This document shows positions 1-8,036 of a stretch of 54,672 bases of DNA, in pieces. Under the pieces are notes generated by a model. The model was not told the origin of the DNA. It did not search any database and worked only from the letters and a program-made list of their open reading frames with translations. The translations under genes were made by a program, and so were the position numbers. The stretch is from an uncultured Dorea sp. (lineage in GTDB: Bacteria > Bacillota > Clostridia > Lachnospirales > Lachnospiraceae), in NCBI GenBank assembly GCA_910578455.1, contig CAJTQA010000021.1:1-54672 (forward strand), written 5' to 3'. Every line of letters starts with the position of its first letter. Position 1 is the stretch's first letter.

Positions 1-387
1 ATTGATTGTTTTGTACAGCGAAAGAATCACGAAATACCTGTAAAGTAAAAGGTGGGATGGCAATCATCCAAACAAACCATCCCACCCTTATTCCATCGGC
101 ATCTGTATGATTGCCAAAAAACTTAGGTCTTATTCCGGAGGCCGGGTGTGGGCAGAGCCCACGAAAAAGCAATAAATACAGAGCCTTAATAAACATGCAA
201 AAAATTAGAAATAACTGTATAACCCTCCTGAATCCGGGTATACTATAGATACAAAGAAATCTTCGACAGCAAATCGACATCACAAAAAGTGTAAAATCGA
301 CAGAGATTTTTTACATATCTTATTCTTATCAGGAAGTCTTAAATTCCATAGACACAAGATTTTTTACAGCCTCCCTTTTTAAGTCCA
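1..387. other. Intergenic region without a convincing gene
   Basis: No ORF here has both a ribosome site and recognisable protein content. The stretch holds a strong hairpin at 51-86, a short 6-bp-stem hairpin (GTGGGC-aga-GCCCAC) near 149-163, and a 12-base direct repeat AGATTTTTTACA at 304-315 and 357-368. Nothing matches a riboswitch or tRNA that I recognise. It may be the 3' end region of a gene lying to the left of the window. Confidence 0.5.
51..86. terminator. Strong hairpin, possible terminator
   Basis: GGTGGGATGG (51-60) pairs perfectly with CCATCCCACC (77-86) across a 16-nt loop. On the minus strand the stem is followed by TTTTAC, and on the plus strand by CTTATT, so either reading is possible and the tails are only moderate. 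It could end a gene outside the window or the small minus-strand gene at 388-651. Confidence 0.45.
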
Positions 388-651
388 TCACTCTTCAATC
401 ACATGGATTTCGAGGTAGTCAAAGTCAATGGAATCTACGAAATTATCCTGATAGAACCTTGCTTTGCTATGCCTCTTGAATTCTTCGACGGTAGAGTCAA
501 GCCAAATCGGCTTGCTCAAATCAAATTCATAGCAGATATCTTCAAGGGCGCCGAATACTTTGTGCGTCCTTGTATCATCGGAATCATTGCAGATAACGGT
601 ATCTCTCAGCATGCGGTTGTCCTTGAATTCTTTTCCCCATAAACGGAACAT
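388..651 (-). CDS. Conserved hypothetical protein, 87 aa
   Basis: I recall similar short proteins in Lachnospiraceae but know no function. The product begins MFRLWGKEFKD and is rich in acidic and aromatic residues, with no signal peptide or membrane segment, so it is probably cytoplasmic. The frame is open much further upstream, but the ATG at 651 is the only start preceded by a good ribosome site (GAGAGG about 7 nt before it), and the upstream part translates to low-quality hydrophobic sequence. A sigma-A promoter at 694-722 fits this start. It is divergent from the PTS IIC gene, with the two promoters back to back. Function unknown. Confidence 0.72.
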   Translation of the reverse strand: MFRLWGKEFKDNRMLRDTVICNDSDDTRTHKVFGALEDICYEFDLSKPIWLDSTVEEFKRHSKARFYQDNFVDSIDFDYLEIHVIEE

Positions 652-693
652 AGCGTGTCCTCTCTTATCCGGCATTTTTTGCTTATTGAAGGT

Positions 694-722
694 AGTATAC
701 TCTATTGCGGCAGCTATGTCCA
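694..722 (-). promoter_or_regulatory. Promoter of the 87-aa hypothetical gene
   Basis: On the minus strand TGGACA and TATACT are separated by exactly 17 bp, about 45 bp upstream of the chosen ATG at 651. It lies only about 10 bp from the divergent promoter for the PTS IIC gene, so the two could be co-regulated. Confidence 0.6.
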
Positions 723-731
723 GAGAAATAC

Positions 732-760
732 TTGCGAAAAAATGAAGAATATGATACAAT
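732..760 (+). promoter_or_regulatory. Promoter of the PTS IIC-like gene
   Basis: TTGCGA (732-737) and TACAAT (755-760) are 17 bp apart. Transcription would start near 767, leaving a leader of about 45 nt that carries the GAGGAG ribosome site at 801-806. Confidence 0.6.
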
Positions 761-812
761 GCAGCAAGTGACAAGACACATGACAAAATAGTGAGTGCAT
801 GAGGAGACGAAG

Positions 813-1877
813 ATGGAAAAATTAAAAGCAGCATTGGACAAAATATTTATAGAAGGGCTCAGCGCCATGGCGCAGGGGCTTTTTGCAACCTTGATCATTG
901 GAACGATTATACAGCAGGCAGGTACACTTATGGGAGGAACGATGGGAGACATGTTGTTTGCTGTCGGGAAAGTTGCCGCATCCCTTACAGGAGCGGGAAT
1001 CGGCGCGGCAGTGGCATATCGGTTTAAAGAAAGCCCGCTTGTCGTTGTCTCGGCAGCGGTGGCAGGCATGGTCGGCGCGTTTGCGGGCAAGCTCCTTGCG
1101 GGAACAGTCCTTTCTGAGGGAGCAGTCGTGTATGCCGGGCCAGGAGAGCCTCTAGGGGCATTTATTGCAGCGTATGTGGGAATCTTTTTTGGGCATATTG
1201 TATCAGGGAAGACGAAAGTAGACATTTTGATAACGCCTCTGACGGCTATCGGCACGGGTTCTTTCGTAGGATTGGTCCTCGGGCCTCCTATTTCAGGATT
1301 TATGGGATGGCTTGGCTCCATTATCAATTGGGGCACGGAGCAGCAGCCGTTTCTTATGGGAATTGTAGTATCAGTACTTATGGGAATGATCCTGACGCTT
1401 CCGATAAGCTCGGCGGCGCTTGGAATCATCCTGAACCTGTCAGGGCTGGCGGCAGGAGCTGCGACGGTGGGGTGCTGCTGCAACATGGTGGGTTTCGCAG
1501 TGGCAAGCTACCGGGAGAATAAAGTAGGCGGCCTTTTGGCACAGGGAATCGGCACGTCCATGCTGCAGGTTCCGAACATTGTAAGAAAACCTGTCATCTG
1601 GCTCCCGGCAATCCTTTCCAGCGCCATCTTAGGGCCTGTGGGCACGATGCTCCTGCATATGACAAGCAACGCGACAGGCTCCGGTATGGGCACGGCGGGG
1701 CTGGTAGGCCAGATTATGACGTGGCAGACGATGATCCAGGCGGAGCCGCCTGTGACGGTGCTGATCAAGATACTTGTGATACAGATTATCCTTCCCGCTG
1801 CGGTGACTCTGGGAATATCAGAGCTTATGCGGAAGAAAGGATGGATTGAGTTTGGGGATATGAAACTTGAGATGTGA
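813..1877 (+). CDS. PTS sugar transporter subunit IIC, PfoR-like membrane protein
   Basis: A 354-residue polytopic membrane protein, almost entirely hydrophobic and glycine-rich, with about nine or ten predicted membrane spans. It resembles the PTS_EIIC_2 / PfoR group, named after a putative regulator of perfringolysin O in Clostridium perfringens. No IIA or IIB domain and no PTS phosphorylation motif are attached, so sugar transport is only a family-level guess and the substrate is unknown. The ATG at 813 follows GAGGAG by 6 nt. An in-frame ATG at 795 lacks a ribosome site. Its end abuts the adenosyltransferase gene, suggesting read-through transcription. Confidence 0.8.
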   Translation: MEKLKAALDKIFIEGLSAMAQGLFATLIIGTIIQQAGTLMGGTMGDMLFAVGKVAASLTGAGIGAAVAYRFKESPLVVVSAAVAGMVGAFAGKLLAGTVLSEGAVVYAGPGEPLGAFIAAYVGIFFGHIVSGKTKVDILITPLTAIGTGSFVGLVLGPPISGFMGWLGSIINWGTEQQPFLMGIVVSVLMGMILTLPISSAALGIILNLSGLAAGAATVGCCCNMVGFAVASYRENKVGGLLAQGIGTSMLQVPNIVRKPVIWLPAILSSAILGPVGTMLLHMTSNATGSGMGTAGLVGQIMTWQTMIQAEPPVTVLIKILVIQIILPAAVTLGISELMRKKGWIEFGDMKLEM

Positions 1878-1897
1878 GCGGAAAGAGAGGGATGCTT

Positions 1898-2422
1898 ATG
1901 CCGGGAACGGGGGAGATCCATGCATATTACGGACATGGGAAAGGAAAGACGACGGCGGCGGTCGGACAGGCGGTTCGGGCGGCAGGCAGCGGGCTTAAGG
2001 TTCTGGTGTATCAGTTCCTGAAGGACAATTCTTCCGGTGAGAGGGAGATTTTAGGCAGTGTTCCTGGCATCACGTGCCTGCCGGGAAAAGAGCATGTGAA
2101 ATTTTTAAGCCGGATGGATACGGCGGAAAAAGCAGAGCTTAAAAAAGAGAACGAAAAGAAACTGGATGAGATAGGCAAACTTTGCGGGTCTTTTGACATG
2201 GTTATTTTGGATGAGGTACTGTGCGCGGTATGGCTTGAAGTGCTTGAAGAAGACAGCCTGGTGCGGTTTCTGCAGGAAAAACGCAGCAGTGCGGAAATCA
2301 TTTTGACAGGTCATGAAATATCTGGAAAGGTGCTCGGGATTGCCGGTTACGCAACGGAATTCAAAAAGGTGAAACATCCATTTGACAAGGGTTTGAAGGC
2401 TAGAAAAGGGATTGAATATTAG
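1898..2422 (+). CDS. cobO: Corrinoid adenosyltransferase (CobA/CobO/BtuR family)
   Basis: Transfers the adenosyl group of ATP to the cobalt of cob(I)alamin or cob(I)yrinic acid a,c-diamide, making the coenzyme form of B12 in the cytoplasm. The 174-residue protein shows the family P-loop variant GHGKGKTT (residues 12-19) near its start and a DEV motif near residue 103, at the usual length for the family. In-frame ATGs at 1874 and 1892 sit on or too near the ribosome site (GAGAGG, 1884-1889). The ATG at 1898 has the correct 8-nt spacing. No other B12 gene is in the window. Confidence 0.88.
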   Translation: MPGTGEIHAYYGHGKGKTTAAVGQAVRAAGSGLKVLVYQFLKDNSSGEREILGSVPGITCLPGKEHVKFLSRMDTAEKAELKKENEKKLDEIGKLCGSFDMVILDEVLCAVWLEVLEEDSLVRFLQEKRSSAEIILTGHEISGKVLGIAGYATEFKKVKHPFDKGLKARKGIEY

Positions 2423-2466
2423 TCTGCCCGCAATTCTTACATGTTTCTAAAATAACTGTTAAAAAG

Positions 2467-2496
2467 AAGACATAACTCCTGGTCCTATGCTATAAT
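2467..2496 (+). promoter_or_regulatory. Promoter of the alarmone synthetase gene
   Basis: A perfect TATAAT (2491-2496) is preceded at 18 bp by AAGACA (2467-2472), a weak -35. Transcription would start near 2503, about 34 nt before the ATG at 2537. Confidence 0.5.
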
Positions 2497-2536
2497 ATGT
2501 ATATGTACGGAAAGACTCTTCGGATAGGGAGGAGAG

Positions 2537-3247
2537 ATGGACTTGGAGAACGCGATTAAGAATTATGAGGATGTTGACAGCTGGAAGACGATTATGTTCC
2601 TCTACAATGCGGCATTGAAAGAGATGGGAACGAAACTTGAGATTTTGAACGATGAATTTCAGCATGTACATAAATATAATCCGATCGAGCATATTAAGAA
2701 AAGAGTAAAATCACCGGAAAGCATTGTGAAAAAATTAAGGCATTACGGATATGAGACGTCAATTGAGAATATGGTCAAATATGTCAATGATATTGCAGGC
2801 GTCCGGCTCATATGCTCTTTTTCATCAGATATATACCGGCTGGCAGGGATGATTGGGAATCAGAGCGATATTAAGGTTCTTTCCATTAAGGACTATATTA
2901 AGAATCCAAAACCGAGCGGATATAAGAGCTACCATATGCTTGTGTCCGTGCCGATTTATCTGACGGACAGCGTGGTGGACACGAAGGTTGAGATACAGAT
3001 CCGCACGATTGCCATGGATTTCTGGGCAAGCCTGGAGCATAAGATATATTACAAATTTGAAGGAAACGCGCCGGAATACATCAGCCGGGACCTTAGGGAG
3101 TGCGCGGATATGGTTTCGACGCTGGACGAGAAGATGCTTTCGCTGAATGAGGCGATACTGCGCTGCCTGGAGGAACAGGAAGAGTCAAAGAAACGTACAA
3201 AGGGCAGGAAAGGCATGCTGGCGGCAGAGAAGGCACATGAGATATGA
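2537..3247 (+). CDS. Small alarmone synthetase (GTP pyrophosphokinase family, RelQ/YjbM-like)
   Basis: Makes (p)ppGpp from ATP and GDP/GTP, the stringent-response signal. The 236-residue protein consists of a RelA/SpoT synthetase domain only. AGVRLICSF (near 87), NPKPSGYKSYH (near 124) and EIQIRTIAMDFWASLEHK (near 154) are the conserved substrate-binding blocks. There is no HD hydrolase, TGS or ACT domain, so it is a small synthetase rather than a bifunctional Rel. A GGAGG ribosome site precedes the ATG. Its last 11 bases overlap the start of the SfsA-MutY gene, so the two are probably translationally coupled. The C-terminal tail is Lys/Arg rich. Confidence 0.92.
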   Translation: MDLENAIKNYEDVDSWKTIMFLYNAALKEMGTKLEILNDEFQHVHKYNPIEHIKKRVKSPESIVKKLRHYGYETSIENMVKYVNDIAGVRLICSFSSDIYRLAGMIGNQSDIKVLSIKDYIKNPKPSGYKSYHMLVSVPIYLTDSVVDTKVEIQIRTIAMDFWASLEHKIYYKFEGNAPEYISRDLRECADMVSTLDEKMLSLNEAILRCLEEQEESKKRTKGRKGMLAAEKAHEI

Positions 3248-4982
3248 GAATATAAAAAAGGGCGTATTTGTAGATCGCCCGAACAGGTTTATCGCCCATG
3301 TAGAGATTGATGGGCGCAGGGAGACAGTGCACGTGAAAAATACCGGAAGGTGCAAAGAGCTTCTGCGGGCGGGCACGTCCGTGTATGCGGAGGAGTGCGG
3401 GAATCCGGGGCGGAAGACAAAGTGGGACCTGATTGCGGTGGAAAAGGGAGAGAGGATGGTAAACATTGACTCCCAGGCGCCGAATAAGCTTGTAAAAGAA
3501 TGGCTGGAAAAGGGGAACCTTTTTAAAAATATCATCTGCATAAAACCGGAATTTACATATGGAAATTCAAGGATTGACCTTTATGTGGAGGCTGACGGAA
3601 AAAAGATTCTGATAGAAGTAAAAGGCGTGACGCTTGAGGAAAACAATGTTGTGCGTTTCCCGGATGCGCCAAGCGAACGCGCGGTCAAGCATGTGGAAGA
3701 GCTTATGAGGGCAGCGGCGGACGGATTTGAGGCATATGTATTCTTTGTAGTGCAGCTGGAGGGAGCCGATAAGTTCATGCCGAATATGGATACCCATCCG
3801 GAATTTGGGGAGGCGCTGAGAAAAGCGCGCCATGCTGGGGTGAAGGCGGTAGCATATGACTGTGCCGTGACGGCAGACAGCATTGAGATACGCAGTGAAG
3901 TTCCGGTAGTTCTGGAAGACAGCGTATTCAGGGAACTTGCGGAGCCTCTTATCGCTTGGTACAGGCAGAACAAGAGAGATCTTCCGTGGAGGGCGACAGC
4001 GGATCCATACCGTATATGGGTTTCTGAGATTATGCTCCAGCAGACCAGGGTGGAGGCTGTGAAACCGTATTATGAGAGGTTTCTCTCAGAACTGCCCGGA
4101 GTGCGGGAGCTTGCGGATGTGCCTGAGGAGAGGCTACTGAAACTGTGGGAAGGACTCGGGTATTATAACAGGGCGCGGAACATGCAAAAAGCGGCGCGGC
4201 AGATCGTGGAGGATTACGGAGGAAGATTTCCAGTGACATATGAGGAAATCCGAAGCCTTAAAGGGATTGGGAATTATACCGCGGGGGCGATTGCCTCCTT
4301 TGCCTATGGGATTTTGAAACCGGCGGTGGACGGCAATGTGCTGCGGGTAATCTCAAGGGTTACGGCGGACGGCTCGGATATTATGAAACCGAGCACGAAA
4401 AGCCGGATAGAGAAGAAACTTGAGGAGGCAATCCCGGACGGCGCTGCGTGTGACTTTAACCAGGGCCTCATAGAGCTGGGGGCAATTGTCTGTGTTCCCA
4501 ACGGACGGCCCAAATGCGGGGAATGCCCGCTGGCGGCAGGGTGCAAAGCGCATTTGTCCGGATGCGAAGAGGATTTTCCAGTAAAGTCAAAGGCGAAAAA
4601 GAGAAGGATTGAGAAACGGACGGTATTTGTCATACAGGACGGGGAGCATACGGCGGTTGCAAGGCGCGGCGAGAAAGGACTGCTTGCAGGGCTGTATGAA
4701 TTTCCGAATGTGCATGGAGACCTGTCGATGGAAGATGCGGCAGAATTCTGTAAAAGCATAGGGCTTATGCCGGTGAGGATAAAGGAACTGCCTTATTCAA
4801 AGCATATATTCAGCCATGTGGAGTGGCATATGAGGGGATATGAGGTCAAAGTGGACGAGCTTGAGAAGACGAACCGGAAAGGATTTCTGTTTGTCCATCC
4901 GGAAGAGATAAAAAAGAAATATCCCATGCCTTCTGCATTTGAAACATATATGACATGGGAAAGGAAAGCGGCAGACTATTAA
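3237..4982 (+). CDS. mutY: SfsA-MutY fusion: nuclease-like SfsA domain joined to A/G-specific adenine glycosylase
   Basis: One uninterrupted 581-residue frame holds two normally separate proteins. Residues 1 to about 225 are SfsA (sugar fermentation stimulation protein, a reported DNA/RNA nuclease), with the PD-(D/E)XK-like core SRIDLYVE...ILIEVKG (D114, E127, K129). Residues from about 228 to the end are MutY, which removes adenine mispaired with 8-oxoguanine. They include WVSEIMLQQT with catalytic E264, the helix-hairpin-helix LKGIGNYTAG, VDGNV with D365, four [4Fe-4S] cysteines (419, 427, 430, 436; first gap 7 rather than the usual 6) and a NUDIX-like C-terminal domain. The ATG at 3237 has GAGAAGG upstream. 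An earlier in-frame ATG at 3147 adds only out-of-frame RelQ sequence. Its stop overlaps the convergent hemerythrin gene. Confidence 0.9.
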   Translation: MRYENIKKGVFVDRPNRFIAHVEIDGRRETVHVKNTGRCKELLRAGTSVYAEECGNPGRKTKWDLIAVEKGERMVNIDSQAPNKLVKEWLEKGNLFKNIICIKPEFTYGNSRIDLYVEADGKKILIEVKGVTLEENNVVRFPDAPSERAVKHVEELMRAAADGFEAYVFFVVQLEGADKFMPNMDTHPEFGEALRKARHAGVKAVAYDCAVTADSIEIRSEVPVVLEDSVFRELAEPLIAWYRQNKRDLPWRATADPYRIWVSEIMLQQTRVEAVKPYYERFLSELPGVRELADVPEERLLKLWEGLGYYNRARNMQKAARQIVEDYGGRFPVTYEEIRSLKGIGNYTAGAIASFAYGILKPAVDGNVLRVISRVTADGSDIMKPSTKSRIEKKLEEAIPDGAACDFNQGLIELGAIVCVPNGRPKCGECPLAAGCKAHLSGCEEDFPVKSKAKKRRIEKRTVFVIQDGEHTAVARRGEKGLLAGLYEFPNVHGDLSMEDAAEFCKSIGLMPVRIKELPYSKHIFSHVEWHMRGYEVKVDELEKTNRKGFLFVHPEEIKKKYPMPSAFETYMTWERKAADY

Positions 4983-5401
4983 AGTCTGCCGTTGTTTTCG
5001 CGCATAAATTTGTATTCAGCAACTGAGCGGTCAAATCCTTCAATGTGGGTGTAGAACCACTTTATAACATGCTCTTCGACTTTTTCGACAAAAGCCGGAG
5101 AAGGACCTTCGTCCTCTGCAAGCATCTCCTCTAATTCGGAAATAGTCTTTTTAAAAGATTCATGCTGCTCTTTGTGTTTCTCGTATCCCGGGTACTGGAT
5201 TTCTTTCTGAAGATTTTCCTCGGCTCCAAAATGAAAGTCTGTGTAGTCTGCCAGAAAGTCAAGAGTCTTAACGGCAACAAGATTGGCGTTGCTTTCCTCG
5301 CAGCTGTCCAGCAGCTTGTTGATCCGGTCGATGAGCTCTTTGTGCTGAGAATCGATCAATTCATTCCCTGTTATTAGATTTTCGCTGAGTTCAGCTCTCA
5401 T
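4979..5401 (-). CDS. Bacteriohemerythrin
   Basis: A 140-residue non-heme di-iron protein that binds O2 reversibly. In anaerobes it is thought to sense, store or scavenge oxygen. All expected ligands are visible: H20, H57 and E61 (HxxxE), H76 and H80 (HxxxH), H119 and D124 (HxxxxD). It is a stand-alone single domain with no methyl-accepting or GGDEF partner, hence cytoplasmic. An AAGGAGG site lies just upstream of the ATG. The PAP2 gene ends 38 bp upstream on the same strand, so read-through is possible. Its stop codon is interleaved with the mutY stop in a shared TTAA, so the convergent genes overlap by 4 bases. Confidence 0.93.
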   Translation of the reverse strand: MRAELSENLITGNELIDSQHKELIDRINKLLDSCEESNANLVAVKTLDFLADYTDFHFGAEENLQKEIQYPGYEKHKEQHESFKKTISELEEMLAEDEGPSPAFVEKVEEHVIKWFYTHIEGFDRSVAEYKFMRENNGRL

Positions 5402-5439
5402 GGTTAAAAACCTCCTTAGTGTAAGTGTAATATGTTGCT

Positions 5440-6108
5440 TTATATTGGCTGGTGCGAAAACTTTGTGGCTTTCCGCGCCTGCGATACATAGACAAACGGG
5501 TATGCGATGCCTGCAAGAGCCAGCGCGGCAATGACGTCCGTCACGGAATGCTGCTTTAAAAATACAGTGGACAAAATAATCAATATGCCCAGCATATAAG
5601 AGAAAGCCAGAACAAACCTGTGATTCCTGATCCGGTCACTGTGGCTGATCGCAATCAAAACCCCCAGAGTGTTGAACACATGGATGCTTGGGAGGACATT
5701 CGTGGGCGTATCTGCTTTGTAGAGAAACCTTACGAGATCTACGCAGAAGTTGTCTCTTGCAAAGACCGCCGGGCGAAGGTTCAGTCCGTTTGGAAAAAAC
5801 GTGCATATGAGCAAAAATGCAGTCATCCCAATGATCAGGAAAGACGCAACCCTATAAAAACCGGCTTTGTCCGTAAAGAAAAAGTAAAATACGGCAACGG
5901 CGATAAAAGCAAACCACATGTAATAAGGTATGATAAAATATTCAACAAACGGTATGAAGTCATCCAATGGTGAATGGATCACGTAATAGTTGTGCTGGAT
6001 ATGTTTTTCAAGATACTGGAACCACGGCATATATATAAATGCATACAGAAATACCCAGGCATGACTGTATTTTTTAAAGAATGCAATGATTTTATTGTTG
6101 GTATTCAT
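5440..6108 (-). CDS. PAP2 superfamily membrane phosphatase
   Basis: A 222-residue membrane protein with about six predicted spans. The two later PAP2 signature blocks are seen as SIHVFN (H143) and KQHSVTDV (H187, D191). The first lysine-containing block is less clear, as in the inositolphosphotransferase-like branch. Such enzymes dephosphorylate lipid phosphates such as phosphatidate or undecaprenyl pyrophosphate at the membrane, but the substrate cannot be read from sequence. An AAAAGGAG site precedes the ATG, and a good promoter lies at 6162-6190. It sits with a lipid kinase and a glycerophosphodiesterase, which supports a lipid role. Confidence 0.85.
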   Translation of the reverse strand: MNTNNKIIAFFKKYSHAWVFLYAFIYMPWFQYLEKHIQHNYYVIHSPLDDFIPFVEYFIIPYYMWFAFIAVAVFYFFFTDKAGFYRVASFLIIGMTAFLLICTFFPNGLNLRPAVFARDNFCVDLVRFLYKADTPTNVLPSIHVFNTLGVLIAISHSDRIRNHRFVLAFSYMLGILIILSTVFLKQHSVTDVIAALALAGIAYPFVYVSQARKATKFSHQPI

Positions 6109-6161
6109 TGTAATCGCTCCTTTTCAGCCTGATATAATAATGTATTTCCGATTCCCTCAAA

Positions 6162-6190
6162 ATTATAACATGAAAAATTTTATTCAACAA
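6162..6190 (-). promoter_or_regulatory. Promoter of the PAP2 phosphatase gene
   Basis: On the minus strand TTGTTG and TATAAT are separated by 17 bp. The start point would be near 6155, about 45 nt upstream of the ATG at 6108. It may also serve the hemerythrin gene downstream. Confidence 0.55.
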
Positions 6191-6206
6191 TAATCTTTAC
6201 TTATTC

Positions 6207-7022
6207 TTAATAATTTTCACCGTGTTTTTCGAAAATCTGAATCGCATAGCAGGAGACGCCTCTTTTCAGCGTCTCGCATGTGGCGAGAGTCCAGACCGCT
6301 ATCGGCATGCGGAGCACATGCTTTAAAAACAGGACGGAAACCTGTGGGAGGTCCGAGAACTTATAGGAAATAAAGTCGGGACGGCCTATGAAGTTGCAGA
6401 AAAGGTTCTGGACGATAAATTTAAAAATCCATGCCTCCTTTGTAGTTTCCGCCGTCAGGTGCGAGGCAAGCTGCCCTCTGAGCACATGGGGGGCGTTGAT
6501 CCTGAACCAGCGCAGCCCAAGTGTGTTAAATGACTGAATCATGTAGAAACCGGGATAGCTTCTGAGCAGCTCATAAGCTTTTTCGCAGATTTTTAAAGAT
6601 CGGCCGGGTATTTTCAGTTCAATCAGAAGGGGTACGCTCCCGTCAACGACGGAAAGCACATCCTGCAGCAACGGGATCTTTTCAGCGGTGTCCAAAAGGC
6701 GGCATGCGCTCAGCTCTTCATAAGTCAGCTCCTCTACCGTGCCCTGGCATCCGCAGAGCCGTTCCAGTGTGTCGTCATGGAAGACTACCAATTTGCCGTC
6801 GCGGCTTAAGTGAAGGTCAAGCTCTATGCCGTAGCCGTGCACCAGGGCGGCTTTAAACGCCGCAAGAGAATTTTCCGGAATCCGGTGCCGGATGTCGTGG
6901 TATCCGCGGTGGGCAAACATGGAAGTGGGGAGTTTCCGGATACGCTCTTTCTCGGACATTCTCGGGAAGACTGCAAAAAAATATGATATAAGGATTGCCA
7001 GCAGTATAATGGCAGGAATCAT
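6207..7022 (-). CDS. Glycerophosphodiester phosphodiesterase family protein
   Basis: Hydrolyses glycerophosphodiesters to sn-glycerol 3-phosphate and an alcohol. The 271-residue protein starts with one hydrophobic segment (residues 2-19), so it is likely membrane-anchored with the catalytic TIM barrel outside. The family residues are visible: AHRG (H38, R39), PEN (E50, N51), ELDLH (E67, D69) and FHDD (H82). The ATG at 7022 follows AAGGAGG by 7 nt. A longer version using a TTG at 7043 would place the ribosome site inside the gene. The lipid kinase gene ends 25 bp upstream on the same strand, so the two form a likely operon. Confidence 0.9.
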   Translation of the reverse strand: MIPAIILLAILISYFFAVFPRMSEKERIRKLPTSMFAHRGYHDIRHRIPENSLAAFKAALVHGYGIELDLHLSRDGKLVVFHDDTLERLCGCQGTVEELTYEELSACRLLDTAEKIPLLQDVLSVVDGSVPLLIELKIPGRSLKICEKAYELLRSYPGFYMIQSFNTLGLRWFRINAPHVLRGQLASHLTAETTKEAWIFKFIVQNLFCNFIGRPDFISYKFSDLPQVSVLFLKHVLRMPIAVWTLATCETLKRGVSCYAIQIFEKHGENY

Positions 7023-7047
7023 GACGTGCCTCCTTGAAAACAAAAAA

Positions 7048-7965
7048 TCAGCTAATGATAAGTCGTATTTTCTGGGGCGCCAGGTAGGCGCTGATGTTTT
7101 TTTGGGAGAGTACCGGTTCGCCGTCCGTGTGGATGGGGAGCGAAACAGCGCTTTTTATGTCTGCCCGGCGGCATCTGTAAGTATGTATGCCGGAAAAGCG
7201 GGTATGTTTTCCGAAAAATGCGGTGGGCAGAAGGAAAAGGATCTTGAGCTTTGGGAGTCCTTCTGCTATGAAGATGTCCAGAAAGCCGTCGCATGGGTCA
7301 GCCTTAGGGCAGAACATGAACCCGCCGCCCTCGTACCGCTGGTTCATGACCGCCGCAAAATATACTTTATCATAAGATATGGTCTTACCGCCGTCCAGGG
7401 TGACGGACATTTTCTTTGGAGACTGCAGCATAAGGCTCTGGAGAGCTACCCCTACATAGGAAAGCTTTCCTAGAAAGATTCGGTTCAATATGGGTTTCAG
7501 CCGCGAAAAGGGCAGCCTGTGGCAGACTTCTGCATCAAAGCCGATGCCTGCGCTGACGGCAAAACGCCTTTTATTTTCGCCGCATTCCAGGATTCCGGTG
7601 TTTATGCCGGCGTATCTTCGCGGAGCCAGGATGTGCTCCAGGGCGGCCAGCGGTTCTGTGGAAAGCCCCATGCTTCTCGCGAAGTCATTGCTTGAACCTA
7701 TGGGGATGTAGCCTAAGGTTACCTTGCTTAAATCCGCGATTCCATTGATTACCTCATTAATGGTTCCGTCGCCGCCGAGGATGATGATTGTGTGTATGCC
7801 TGGCTCCGAGGTGACCCTGCGGGCAATGCTGGAGGCATGGGCCTGATATTTTGTAAGATAGGATGCGTATTTCACTCCGCGCTCTTTCAGCACGGATTCG
7901 ATCTTGCGCCACATCTTTAACCCCAGCCCGGTGCGTGCATTTGGATTTACAATAAATGTATACAT
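7048..7965 (-). CDS. Diacylglycerol kinase family lipid kinase (YegS/DgkB-like)
   Basis: Phosphorylates diacylglycerol or a related lipid, returning it to phosphatidate. The 305-residue soluble protein has the DAGK catalytic signature GGDGTINEV (64-72) and PIGSSNDFAR (88-97), and the usual C-terminal beta domain. The length is typical for the DgkB/YegS/BmrU family, and the exact substrate is uncertain. GAGAGG lies 9 nt before the ATG at 7965. It is the first gene of a pair with the glycerophosphodiesterase downstream. Together with the PAP2 gene these suggest phospholipid head-group or glycerolipid recycling. Confidence 0.9.
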   Translation of the reverse strand: MYTFIVNPNARTGLGLKMWRKIESVLKERGVKYASYLTKYQAHASSIARRVTSEPGIHTIIILGGDGTINEVINGIADLSKVTLGYIPIGSSNDFARSMGLSTEPLAALEHILAPRRYAGINTGILECGENKRRFAVSAGIGFDAEVCHRLPFSRLKPILNRIFLGKLSYVGVALQSLMLQSPKKMSVTLDGGKTISYDKVYFAAVMNQRYEGGGFMFCPKADPCDGFLDIFIAEGLPKLKILFLLPTAFFGKHTRFSGIHTYRCRRADIKSAVSLPIHTDGEPVLSQKNISAYLAPQKIRLIIS

Positions 7966-8036
7966 AAGTGTGTACCTCTCAAAAATTTGTATATAGAAAT
8001 TATCTATAAGACGTGTCTTTTATTAAAAGAAGTGAT

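Noticed and set aside
240..315. Promoter near TATACT at about 239-244
   Set aside because: The -35 (TGTATA) matches consensus at only three positions and no gene follows on the plus strand.
683..1486. 267-residue minus-strand open frame
   Set aside because: Antisense to the PTS IIC gene; composition is Pro/Ser/Thr-biased and it has no ribosome site or recognisable domain.
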